Shown here: in pieces, positions 52,619 through 60,185 of the stretch
How positions within the stretch are numbered: position 1 is the first letter of the stretch
How the letters are laid out: every line of letters starts with the position of its first letter
Source: Chloroflexota bacterium
Lineage (GTDB): Bacteria; Chloroflexota; Anaerolineae; Anaerolineales; Villigracilaceae
Assembly: GCA_016195815.1 (NCBI GenBank)
Contig: JACPYX010000006.1
Span: 62,001-126,000, forward strand
Reading direction: 5' to 3'
Length of the DNA stretch: 64,000 nt
Notes under the pieces: generated by a model
Told to the model about the DNA's origin: nothing
Databases searched by the model: none
Seen by the model: the letters and a program-made list of their open reading frames with translations, nothing else
Position numbers and translations under genes: made by a program

Positions 52619-53470
52619 CTATAAGTGAGGTTGATTCATGTGGGCGTTGATGTTGCGATAGAAATAACCCGGGTCCCCAAAGCGGACAAATTGTGCGGCG
52701 TATTCGGCGGCGCGCACATCCACATGATCGTCTTCGGCGAGCGGAAGAGGCGGCTGTCCATCCACGCTGACAACGGAGTTTTCACTCTTCACGATGATAC
52801 TAATTGACGAACCTTCTGAAAGCACCACCGCGCGGTCCACCGATAAATGCGGCGCAATCGGGACGATCAAAATGTTTCGCAGATCGGGCGGCAGGATCGG
52901 ACCGCCCGCGGCCAGCGCGTACGCGGTGGAGCCGGTCGGCGTGGAGGCGATGAGTCCGTCGCACACATAAGTCGTGAGCAAACGTCCGTCCACGCTGGCG
53001 GCCAGGCGCACCGGTCGCAGGTTCTGACCGCGGCTGACCACGGCTTCGTTCAGCGCGTGCCAGCGTCCCAGCACTTCGCCGGCCCGAACATGTTCGGCGC
53101 GTATCATCATGCGGTGTTCGATCCATGCTTCGCCATTGAAAAGCCGTTCCAGCATCGGGCGCCATTCATCGCGCTCGATTTGGATGAGGAAGCCAAGCCG
53201 TCCGAGATTGACGCCCAGGATCGGGACGCCGCACGGAGCGCACAAATGACCCGCCCGCAGCATCGTGCCGTCTCCGCCAACCGCGATCAGCATGTCGAAT
53301 TCCCCATCCTTTATGCGCTTTCGCAAATCTTCATCGTATAACGAACCCTGCGGTACGTTGAAACCTTTCTCCTTCAGAAACTTCACGATCAAATCTGCTT
53401 CTGCAAAGGCGTCAGGCATCTTTGGGTAGGAAACGACAACGGGTTTTCTTGCGATGAATGTGCCGGGCAT
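52619..53470 (-). CDS. nadK: NAD kinase
   Basis: 283 residues. Phosphorylates NAD to NADP with ATP or polyphosphate. The GGDGTMLRAGH motif (65-75), the ALNEAVVSRG region with the NE pair (about 150), and the TPTGSTAYALAAGGPILPP motif (about 187-203) are conserved. It is preceded by TATAAT with a 2-nt leader and by a strong inverted repeat over the -35 area. The zinc-ribbon gene starts 10 nt after its stop, so nadK may lead a short operon with recN. Confidence 0.95.
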   Translation of the reverse strand: MPGTFIARKPVVVSYPKMPDAFAEADLIVKFLKEKGFNVPQGSLYDEDLRKRIKDGEFDMLIAVGGDGTMLRAGHLCAPCGVPILGVNLGRLGFLIQIERDEWRPMLERLFNGEAWIEHRMMIRAEHVRAGEVLGRWHALNEAVVSRGQNLRPVRLAASVDGRLLTTYVCDGLIASTPTGSTAYALAAGGPILPPDLRNILIVPIAPHLSVDRAVVLSEGSSISIIVKSENSVVSVDGQPPLPLAEDDHVDVRAAEYAAQFVRFGDPGYFYRNINAHMNQPHL

Positions 53471-53478
53471 AATGAAAT

Positions 53479-53484
53479 ATTATA
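53479..53484 (-). promoter_or_regulatory. -10 box of nadK (leader about 2 nt)
   Basis: TATAAT on the minus strand, last T 9 nt before the nadK ATG at 53470. Confidence 0.6.
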
Positions 53485-53488
53485 CATT

Positions 53489-53516
53489 GAGTTCATCGTA
53501 GAGATACGATGAACTC
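53489..53516. promoter_or_regulatory. 12-bp inverted repeat upstream of nadK
   Basis: GAGTTCATCGTA and its exact complement separated by GAGA. It covers the spacer and -35 area of the nadK promoter, so it may be an operator. No T-run follows on either strand that would make it a terminator. Confidence 0.55.
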
Positions 53517-53618
53517 TTGCGGCGGAGCGGCTAAAACCTTTAATTGCGCGTCTTTGCGGTAAAGAAAAAGCGCGATTTATGACCGTGCTCAGTATAAATG
53601 CGGAAAACGACTTAAGAA

Positions 53619-53863
53619 CTAAGACACGCGGCTGCCGCGCGCGATCTTTTTTAGAATAGTATGGTCTTCCCCGAACTTACACAGCGCCTCGCAATGATCG
53701 CGTAAATCGTCGAAAGGGACGAATGCCAGCGCGATGTCGGCCAGGTCGCCGCGAAATGCAGGTCGGGCAAATTGGGCCATCACTTCCTTCTCGCGCCGAT
53801 TCGGGGCCACCAGGTAAAAGGGACAGGCGCAATAACGAGATCAATGAGGGTGGTCTTGTCCAT
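53619..53863 (-). pseudogene. Frameshifted small gene of unknown family
   Basis: From the ATG at 53863 the frame reads MDKTTLIDLVIAPVPF and stops after 27 codons, while the frame that reads FYLVAPNRREKEVMAQFARP and continues to the stop at 53619 joins it after residue 16. One missing base in the C-run at 53820-53822 would give an 81-residue protein ending KKIARGSRVS. A TATAAT box at 53885-53890 and AAGGA at the normal distance precede the ATG. Either a real pseudogene or a sequence error. It looks like the C-terminus of a larger nuclease-like protein, but I cannot name it. Confidence 0.5.
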
Positions 53864-53884
53864 CACAAATTCCTTCGTCTTTCG

Positions 53885-53890
53885 ATTATA
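53885..53890 (-). promoter_or_regulatory. -10 box of the frameshifted gene
   Basis: TATAAT on the minus strand, 21 nt before the ATG at 53863, with AAGGA in between. The intergenic stretch 53517-53618 shows no gene; 53891-53974 holds only the LuxR-type gene's GGAAG site and AT-rich sequence. Confidence 0.5.
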
Positions 53891-53974
53891 GGCTAAAATG
53901 CGTATTGTTGGATGCATACTCTGTCAATGGAATGCAAGTATCATACTCGGTAACAAAATGAATGTAATTGGAAG

Positions 53975-54613
53975 ATGAAGCATCACGAAATCACGGTCTC
54001 TGTTGGCGGCGGATTTGAAATGGATCGGGCCGGCCTGGCGGCGTTGATCGCCAGCCTGCCGGGCCTGCGCGTCGTTGCGCGCGAGGCCTCTCCGCCGCCG
54101 CAGGTTTTGGTCTGGCAGGCGCGGGCAGGCAGTGATGACCTGCCGCGCGTTTCAGCTGATACATTCATCCTGTTGCTCGTCGAAGGCGCGGGCGCTGAGT
54201 CGCTGCCAGAAACGGTAACCGGCCTCTTGTCCAGGGATGAACCGCCCGCCGCGCTCGGCATCGCCATTCGCCAGGTGGCGCGCGGCGAACAGTATCTCAG
54301 TCTTTCGCTGGCAACGACCATCCTGCGAAAGCATCAGACAAAACCAACTCTTACGACATCCCAGAAATCAGTCATTGAGTCGCTGACCGACCGCGAACGC
54401 GAAATCCTTGAATTGCTCGCGCAGGGTTTGAGCAACAAGGCGATTGCGGCGCGGCTGTATCTTAGCATCCGCACTGTGGAGGGGCATCTGGCAAATATCT
54501 ACGCGCGGCTGGGCGTGCACTCGCGCACTGAAGCCATGCTGGTCGCCGTCAAAATCCCGAAGAGCGTTGGGACTATCCTTGCACCGCCCGCAAAGGCGGA
54601 TGTAGTCAGGTAG
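53975..54613 (+). CDS. LuxR-type regulator with degenerate N-terminal domain
   Basis: 212 residues. The C-terminal 65 residues are a standard LuxR/FixJ HTH: LTDREREILELLAQGLSNKAIAARLYLSIRTVEGHLANIYARLGVHSRTE-type (about 135-185). The N-terminal 110 residues have the size of a receiver domain, but the usual acidic pocket and phospho-acceptor Asp are not evident, so it may be phosphorylation-independent. GGAAG lies before the ATG. No sensor kinase is nearby. Target unknown; it may act on the gene at 54682. Confidence 0.88.
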   Translation: MKHHEITVSVGGGFEMDRAGLAALIASLPGLRVVAREASPPPQVLVWQARAGSDDLPRVSADTFILLLVEGAGAESLPETVTGLLSRDEPPAALGIAIRQVARGEQYLSLSLATTILRKHQTKPTLTTSQKSVIESLTDREREILELLAQGLSNKAIAARLYLSIRTVEGHLANIYARLGVHSRTEAMLVAVKIPKSVGTILAPPAKADVVR

Positions 54614-54681
54614 TTTTACGCGATGCCTTCGAGCGGATTTGCGCTTACAATCGCCCGGATTTAGCGTTATCCTTTTTGAAA

Positions 54682-55296
54682 ATGAATCCTTCTCCTCGAA
54701 CCCGCCTTGCCATCCTCGGTACGATGTCTGACCTGCACAGCCAGCCGATCGCTTATGATCTTGCCTGCCTGCGAAAGGTCGTTGCGGACATGGCGCCCGA
54801 CTTGCTGTGCGCCGAAATCACAATGGACGCGTGGGAGCGCGAGGATTTTTCGCGCGCCTCAATCGAAATCCGTGAAGCGCTGGCCCCGATCATTGCGTCA
54901 ACCGACATCGTTCTGATTCCAGTCGCGCCGACCCCAAAGCAGTATGCCGATTTCGCGCCGGACTCGGGCTGGAAGCGCCGCCTCGTGCGGACCTTTGAGC
55001 GGCTTCTGCAATGGGGCCAGATCCAGGCTGACGATGTGGAGTCCGTCAACGGCGCGTGGTTTGGCGCGTTCTGTCATACGGTTTGCTGGATGACCGAATC
55101 GCTGTGGAGCGCAAAGGATCGCGCCGCGTGGGAAAAACAAAACGAGGAACTGGCTGAGAACATCCTGCGCGCGGTCGAGCGTGATGGTGGACGCCGAATG
55201 CTGGTGGCTGTACAATGTCAGCGCCTGCATCGCTTGATTCCTCTCTTGCATACTCATGAGGATTTGTTCACGATTGTGGCATATCAAAATTTATAG
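54682..55296 (+). CDS. Hypothetical protein
   Basis: 204 residues, soluble. The N-terminal RLAILGTMSDLHSQPIAYDL is followed by a DLLCAEITMDAWE segment (about 40-52), which weakly recalls the Tiki/TraB-like or ChaN superfamilies. No clear active-site set is visible. The ATG at 54682 is used in place of a TTG at 54676. It follows the LuxR-type gene on the same strand and precedes the LysM/M23 gene by 11 nt. Function unknown. Confidence 0.75.
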   Translation: MNPSPRTRLAILGTMSDLHSQPIAYDLACLRKVVADMAPDLLCAEITMDAWEREDFSRASIEIREALAPIIASTDIVLIPVAPTPKQYADFAPDSGWKRRLVRTFERLLQWGQIQADDVESVNGAWFGAFCHTVCWMTESLWSAKDRAAWEKQNEELAENILRAVERDGGRRMLVAVQCQRLHRLIPLLHTHEDLFTIVAYQNL

Positions 55297-55307
55297 AGTT
55301 AATCACA

Positions 55308-56711
55308 ATGAGACCATCCAGACTCTTTTTTATTTCACTTGCCCTCATTCTTTCGCTGATTTTTTATTCGCCGGTCACAGCCCAGGACGGGGGACAGGAT
55401 CAACCGTACTATATCGTTCAAGAGGGCGATTCACTTTGGCAGATTGCGGCGCGCTTTGGGGTACCTGTGACTGAATTACAGCAGGCGAATAACATTAGCG
55501 ATGCCAGCCAGGTATTTACCGGTGCGCGCCTGGTGATTCCCGGCTTGAGTGGAGTAAGCGGGCAGCTCGATACTGTGACGGTTGCATATGGAGAAACGCT
55601 TCGCACTTTGAGCCGCCGTTATGGACTTTCAGAAGCAACCATGGCCCGGCTGAATCGCCTGGTCAACCCGGCTGAGTTATATGCCGGCGCGCGTCTCATC
55701 GTTCCAGTGGCCGAAAACAAAAATTCATCTTTAGCCGGACGCGCCGATTTGACATCCGGCCAGTCTTTGCTGGAATTGGCGGTCCTGCGCGGCGAAGACC
55801 CGTGGTCGCTGATTATGGAGAATAATTTACAGGATACCTGGTCGGCTGTGCCGGGCGATGTTCTGCGTGTTGCCGGCAGTTCTTCAGCGGATGCGCCGGC
55901 CGGTTTACCGGAGGCAATTACAAAGATCGAAGTGGACCCGCTGCTCATGCTCCAGGGCGGGACAACGGTGGTCAAAGTCTATGCGCCGCCGGGTATTAAG
56001 CTGAGCGGTTTGCTGGCTGATCGAACGCTGAACTTTTTCCCGCAGGAGTATGGTTACGTTGCCCTGCAGGGCATCTATGCCATGACGCCGCCCGGCCTTT
56101 ATCCTTTGACATTGCAGGGCGAACTATCAAATGGAGAGCGCTTCGCCTTTTCACAGGATGTGCTCGTGGAGGATGCGAAATTTCCATATGACCCCAGCCT
56201 GAACGTGGACCCGGCCACTTTAGACCCGGCTGTGACAGGGCCTGAAAGCAAATTGTGGGCTTCGCTGGGTGCGCCTGTTTCACCTGAGAAAATGTGGAAC
56301 AGCCAATTCGTCAGCCCTGTGCCAAAAGAATTCACGAATTGCTGGACTTCGCTGTTCGGCAACCGCCGCTCATACAACGGCGGCACATATGATTCCTTTC
56401 ACAGCGGGCTGGATTTCTGCGGCCAGGTTGGGACTGAACTTTACGCGGTTGCCCCGGGCAAAGTCGTGTACACCAACTTCCTGACCGTGCGCGGCGGAGT
56501 AATTGTCATTGATCATGGCTGGGGAGTGTACACGGCGTACGATCATCTGTCCAAGATACTTGTCCAGCCTGGCGACGCGGTTCAACCCGGACAATTGGTC
56601 GGGCTGGGCGGCGCGACAGGCCGCACGACCGGCCCGCACCTGCATTGGGAAGTTTGGGTGGGCGGTGTGCAGGTCAACCCGGTGGACTGGATGCAGAGGG
56701 TTTATCCGTAG
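55308..56711 (+). CDS. LysM and M23 domain peptidoglycan hydrolase
   Basis: 467 residues. Signal peptide (1-25). Two clear LysM domains (about 32-75: YIVQEGDSLWQIAARFGVP; 85-130: VTVAYGETLRTLSRRYGLS) and a third degenerate one (about 145-190). A beta domain follows, then the M23 metallopeptidase (about 345-465) with zinc ligands in HSGLDFCG and HLHWEVW. It would cut peptidoglycan peptides during growth or division. A Cys pair may form a disulfide near the active site. It starts 11 nt after the previous gene. Confidence 0.93.
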   Translation: MRPSRLFFISLALILSLIFYSPVTAQDGGQDQPYYIVQEGDSLWQIAARFGVPVTELQQANNISDASQVFTGARLVIPGLSGVSGQLDTVTVAYGETLRTLSRRYGLSEATMARLNRLVNPAELYAGARLIVPVAENKNSSLAGRADLTSGQSLLELAVLRGEDPWSLIMENNLQDTWSAVPGDVLRVAGSSSADAPAGLPEAITKIEVDPLLMLQGGTTVVKVYAPPGIKLSGLLADRTLNFFPQEYGYVALQGIYAMTPPGLYPLTLQGELSNGERFAFSQDVLVEDAKFPYDPSLNVDPATLDPAVTGPESKLWASLGAPVSPEKMWNSQFVSPVPKEFTNCWTSLFGNRRSYNGGTYDSFHSGLDFCGQVGTELYAVAPGKVVYTNFLTVRGGVIVIDHGWGVYTAYDHLSKILVQPGDAVQPGQLVGLGGATGRTTGPHLHWEVWVGGVQVNPVDWMQRVYP

Positions 56712-56785
56712 CGCCGGTAATTTCATCTTCCAATTTCTATTACTACGTTACTATTTTTCCAGTAACTAATTTCCATTTTAAAAGA

Positions 56786-58015
56786 TTAAGAAAAATAGGC
56801 CAGCCAGATGAGGTTTTGAAGCTGTAAGGGCAGTGGAGCCGTATACTCTGCCTGCCATAAATTTTGATCTGCATTAGGATCATTACGCATTGCATATATA
56901 ACTCCTGCAATAAAATCATTATAGGCCGGATCATTGCCCGGGACTTGTTTGAGGACAAGGACCGAGGGCTGGTCTACCAAACTGTCTGAGCCAAGAGTCT
57001 CTGCATTAATCGACGATGAAACTACCAATGTTGGTTCGGCATTTAGGTTATATACAAAATTAAGATATGCCAGGTTTTGTTCTTTAGTTTGTCTTTCTTT
57101 TCCCATACCCACAGTCGCAATTAGTATTTGGGATTTATCGGGTTTTGCCACATCGGCCGGATTCAAGACCTGGTATGGTCTTAAAGCAATGCCGTCGACG
57201 ACGCCGCCAACAATCACTCCAAAAATATCAATCGGTTTTTTATCGGAAGTATATAGTAGATTTAAATTACCAAAGTCCGAATCATTAGAATCATGAAACA
57301 AAGCATTACCGGTGAATTTCGTATCTTTAGACGGTTTGAGATATCCGCTCAAAAGGACCGACGCCGCCCAGTCGCCGTTTTGCACCTGTTCAAGGGAAAC
57401 TTTAATCGGATCGTTGATGGCGATTTCCCTTTGCTTCATTTTTTCCGCTGGAGAAGCATTCTGGTCAACCGGGTGATTGGTTTGGATGACTTCAAACCAG
57501 TGGGCGGGAAATGTTTTTGTTTCTCCTTTATCATTAAGTTTGATAGTAGTTGCCTGGGCAAAGGCAAAGACTTTTCCTTCGTTTTCTCCAATACCGCGGA
57601 TGGTGATGGGCTTTGCCAAAAGACCGGTGTCTTCTACCAAAAGCGGCTTGCCATTGACGTCAACGTTGATGGCGCCGGATGAAGGATCAACCTCAACTTT
57701 TTGATCGCCGAAGGAAAGATAGGTCTTGCCGTCTTCGACGGAGAAATTTTCTGAAGCCTGTTTGTCCTGGGCTGATAAAGCCGTATAAAATTCCTGGTTT
57801 GTCTTGAATATTTCACTGACCGGCACCGGCGTAGGACGGGGAGTGGGAGTAGGTTCTGGAGTTGCGGTGGGAGCGAGAGTTGGAATGAGAGTGGGGGTGG
57901 GCGTTCCGTCCTCCGCAGGGAGAGGGGCTGGCGCGGCACAGGCGGAGAGGATGAACACAATTGCCAGCGATAGGATAGCCAACAGCCATCGGTTTCCGGG
58001 GAAATCCTTTTTCAT
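56786..58015 (-). CDS. Hypothetical lipoprotein with Thr/Pro linker, AT-richer than neighbours
   Basis: 409 residues. Signal peptide with lipobox LSAC (Cys25) and a TPTPTLIPTL-type linker to about residue 65, then a globular domain of about 340 residues with mainly beta sequence (for example KTYLSFGDQKVEVDPSSGAINV). No family recognised. The ATG at 58015 is clear: AAGGAGG lies 8 nt upstream, and an upstream start would add 36 unlikely residues. Codon use looks more A/T-rich than in neighbouring genes, which suggests recent transfer. It is flanked by an AT-rich gap (56712-56785). Confidence 0.82.
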   Translation of the reverse strand: MKKDFPGNRWLLAILSLAIVFILSACAAPAPLPAEDGTPTPTLIPTLAPTATPEPTPTPRPTPVPVSEIFKTNQEFYTALSAQDKQASENFSVEDGKTYLSFGDQKVEVDPSSGAINVDVNGKPLLVEDTGLLAKPITIRGIGENEGKVFAFAQATTIKLNDKGETKTFPAHWFEVIQTNHPVDQNASPAEKMKQREIAINDPIKVSLEQVQNGDWAASVLLSGYLKPSKDTKFTGNALFHDSNDSDFGNLNLLYTSDKKPIDIFGVIVGGVVDGIALRPYQVLNPADVAKPDKSQILIATVGMGKERQTKEQNLAYLNFVYNLNAEPTLVVSSSINAETLGSDSLVDQPSVLVLKQVPGNDPAYNDFIAGVIYAMRNDPNADQNLWQAEYTAPLPLQLQNLIWLAYFS

Positions 58016-58198
58016 GATCAATGCCTCCTTATTGGCAACTGCATCCCGCATACAGGAAGACATGTCCGACCTTTCCGATTTGCGGCGGCCATTTCCGTCA
58101 GCGCCGATTTGTCCATCCTGCACTCCTGAATTGTTTTCGCAGATTATATCTCCCCCTTCGAGATGCGGATGGAGTGATGACCTTGCGCGCCCGCTCTT

Positions 58199-58233
58199 CC
58201 CTCACCCTGTCCCTTTTGGGAGGAAGGGTTGGG
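58199..58233. repeat. CCCTCACCCTGTCCC/GGGAGGAAGGG hairpin repeat
   Basis: Pyrimidine-rich arm CCCTCACCCTGTCCC and purine-rich arm GGGAGGAAGGGTTGGG with a TTTT loop. Same type as the elements at 16345 and 27294. The gap 58016-58265 holds no gene. Confidence 0.5.
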
Positions 58234-58265
58234 ATGATGGCAACGATGTATCTGCTCACGCCAAT

Positions 58266-59162
58266 TCAAAACTTCGCTTCGTCCTTGACGCGTTCCGCCG
58301 CTTCGATTTGAATCGTGGTGTGTTCAATCCCAAATTTTTCCTTCAATTGAACATTGAGCGTCTCCAGTATTTTCTGCCCCGCCTGCAAGGAGACGCCCTC
58401 CGCAAGCACGATGTGCGCGCTGAGTGATTCCATCCCCGATGTGATCGTCCACACATGCAGGTCGTGAACCGCCGCGACGTTTGGCGCGGCGCGCATCGTC
58501 TCCTCGACCGCTTTCAGGTTGATGTGCGCGGGCGTGCCTTCCAGCAGCACATTGACCGCCTGGGTCATCAAACCCCACGTCCGAGGCAGGATGAACAGAC
58601 CGATCAGCACGCTGAAAATCGGATCCGCGTAATACCAGCCTGTGAAATACATGATCAGACCGGCAACGATCACACCCAGCGACCCGAGCGTGTCGCTGAC
58701 CACTTCCAGGAATGCGCCCTGCACGTTCAGGCTCTCTTTGGAGCCGCGCCGCAAGTTGTAGATGCCGGTCAAATTGATGGCGAGTCCCACGACCGCAACG
58801 ATCATCATCGGCAAACTGTTCACTTCGGGCGGTTCCTGGAAACGACGATACGCCTCGTACAGGATATAGAACGACACTCCAAAAAGCACCAGCGCGTTGG
58901 CGAGCGCCGCCAGAATTTCGACGCGGTAATAACCGTACGTTTTGGCGGCATTGGTGGAACGCTGTGAGATCCAAATGGCGAAGAGCGCAAGGCCCAGCCC
59001 AAAGACATCGGTGAGCATGTGCGCCGCGTCCGCCAGCAGCGCCAGGCTGTTAGTGAGAAGGCCGCCCACAACTTCAACGATGAAGTAGGTAAATGTAAGC
59101 GCAAAAGTGATCTTCAACGCGCGCCGGTGCTGTGCGCCCGCGGAAAGTTTGTTCTGCATCAT
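58266..59162 (-). CDS. Cation diffusion facilitator (CzcD/ZitB-like)
   Basis: 298 residues. Six membrane spans and a C-terminal ferredoxin-like domain (HDLHVWTITSGMESLSAHI). The metal-site motif HMLTD in the second span (AALLADAAHMLTDVFG) and the D-x3-D of the fifth span are as in zinc exporters. It has an extended cytoplasmic His/Glu tail at neither end. It exports Zn2+ or similar ions against protons. Part of a metal-homeostasis block with the P-type ATPase and the ArsR-type regulator. Metal specificity cannot be fixed. Confidence 0.92.
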   Translation of the reverse strand: MMQNKLSAGAQHRRALKITFALTFTYFIVEVVGGLLTNSLALLADAAHMLTDVFGLGLALFAIWISQRSTNAAKTYGYYRVEILAALANALVLFGVSFYILYEAYRRFQEPPEVNSLPMMIVAVVGLAINLTGIYNLRRGSKESLNVQGAFLEVVSDTLGSLGVIVAGLIMYFTGWYYADPIFSVLIGLFILPRTWGLMTQAVNVLLEGTPAHINLKAVEETMRAAPNVAAVHDLHVWTITSGMESLSAHIVLAEGVSLQAGQKILETLNVQLKEKFGIEHTTIQIEAAERVKDEAKF

Positions 59163-59198
59163 GTTGTTTTCTCAAATCCGATTACGCGGCTTTCTGTT

Positions 59199-59552
59199 TT
59201 ATCGAAACAACAGCCGTCCCCACATAATGATGAAGACGCCGATGAGCGCAATCGCCGCGCCGATTAGATCAAAGCGATCGGGCCGCCAGCCATCGAAGAC
59301 CATCCCCCACAGGATCGAAAGCGCGATGAAGATTCCTCCATACGCCGCATAAACGCGTCCGAAGGCTGGCTCTGTTTGCAGGGTGGGGATTACCCCGTAG
59401 AGAATCAGCACAACGCCGCCGACGATCCCGATCCACAGCGCTTTGCCTTCCCGAAGCCATTGCCACACCAAATATCCGCCGCCGATCTCTGCAAGTCCAG
59501 CCAGCCCGAACAGGAAGAGTGACCTCAGGATGGCGATGAAATTAACTGTCAT
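59199..59552 (-). CDS. YnfA/UPF0060 family membrane protein
   Basis: 117 residues, four hydrophobic spans. The motif [22 protein letters not shown] and the later [20 protein letters not shown] match UPF0060/YnfA, small multidrug-resistance-like transporters. The ATG at 59552 has AAGGAG 8 nt upstream and overlaps the stop of the ICMT-like gene by ATGA, so the two are coupled. It may export a toxic cation. Confidence 0.9.
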   Translation of the reverse strand: MTVNFIAILRSLFLFGLAGLAEIGGGYLVWQWLREGKALWIGIVGGVVLILYGVIPTLQTEPAFGRVYAAYGGIFIALSILWGMVFDGWRPDRFDLIGAAIALIGVFIIMWGRLLFR

Positions 59553-60184
59553 TGATTGGACTCCTTCGATTTCTTTTTCCAACGCGGAAGGAACATCGGC
59601 ACGTTCGCCGCGTAGGCTTGCCACTCTTCGCCGAACTCGGCAGCCAAAGCCTGCTCTTCACGCCGGGCGCGGCGGAGGATGAACGGCGCGAAAAAGGCAA
59701 ATAGGACTGTCGTCCACGTCTGATAGATCAGCAGACTGCCGAATGCCGCGGCGATCAAGCCGAGATACATCGGGTGGCGCACAATCGCGAATGGTCCGTG
59801 TGTCACCAACTGGTGACTGGCAAACAACTGCGCGCCAAAACCGGTCGAGACAAAGTACATTTTCCCAAGCGCCAGCCTTCCCCATAAGAAGAAAGCCAAA
59901 CCGGGGAAATACGCCAGTGATCCCAGCGCCAGCATCCATGCTCGCGCCTGTATCGAAAGCACCAGCGGCAATGGTCGCCATAACGCGACAGACGAACCGA
60001 CAAAGAGCGCCGTAGCGCACAGGTAAAACAAAGGCGAGCGCAGCCAGCCTGCGGCGCGCCCGGTCGTTCTGCCCGCCGGGCGGCGCGTCCCGCGCCAGAT
60101 ACCGTAGAGGACGACGCCCAGCGTTGCCCAGGCCGTCAGTCCGCCAAACCAGTGGAGTGAAGTTTCGATTGTCTCCGGGTTCAT
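59549..60184 (-). CDS. ICMT/phospholipid methyltransferase-like membrane protein
   Basis: 211 residues with five or six hydrophobic spans. The C-terminal signature is [14 protein letters not shown], then RRAREEEQAL-type helix and [10 protein letters not shown], matching the SAM-binding part of the isoprenylcysteine methyltransferase family. Its C-terminal tail is Lys-rich. It starts 2 nt after the ATPase stop and overlaps ynfA. Such genes often sit next to CDF or P-type ATPase genes, but why is not known. It is a second ICMT-like gene of the window. Confidence 0.85.
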   Translation of the reverse strand: MNPETIETSLHWFGGLTAWATLGVVLYGIWRGTRRPAGRTTGRAAGWLRSPLFYLCATALFVGSSVALWRPLPLVLSIQARAWMLALGSLAYFPGLAFFLWGRLALGKMYFVSTGFGAQLFASHQLVTHGPFAIVRHPMYLGLIAAAFGSLLIYQTWTTVLFAFFAPFILRRARREEQALAAEFGEEWQAYAANVPMFLPRWKKKSKESNQ

Positions 60185-60185
60185 T

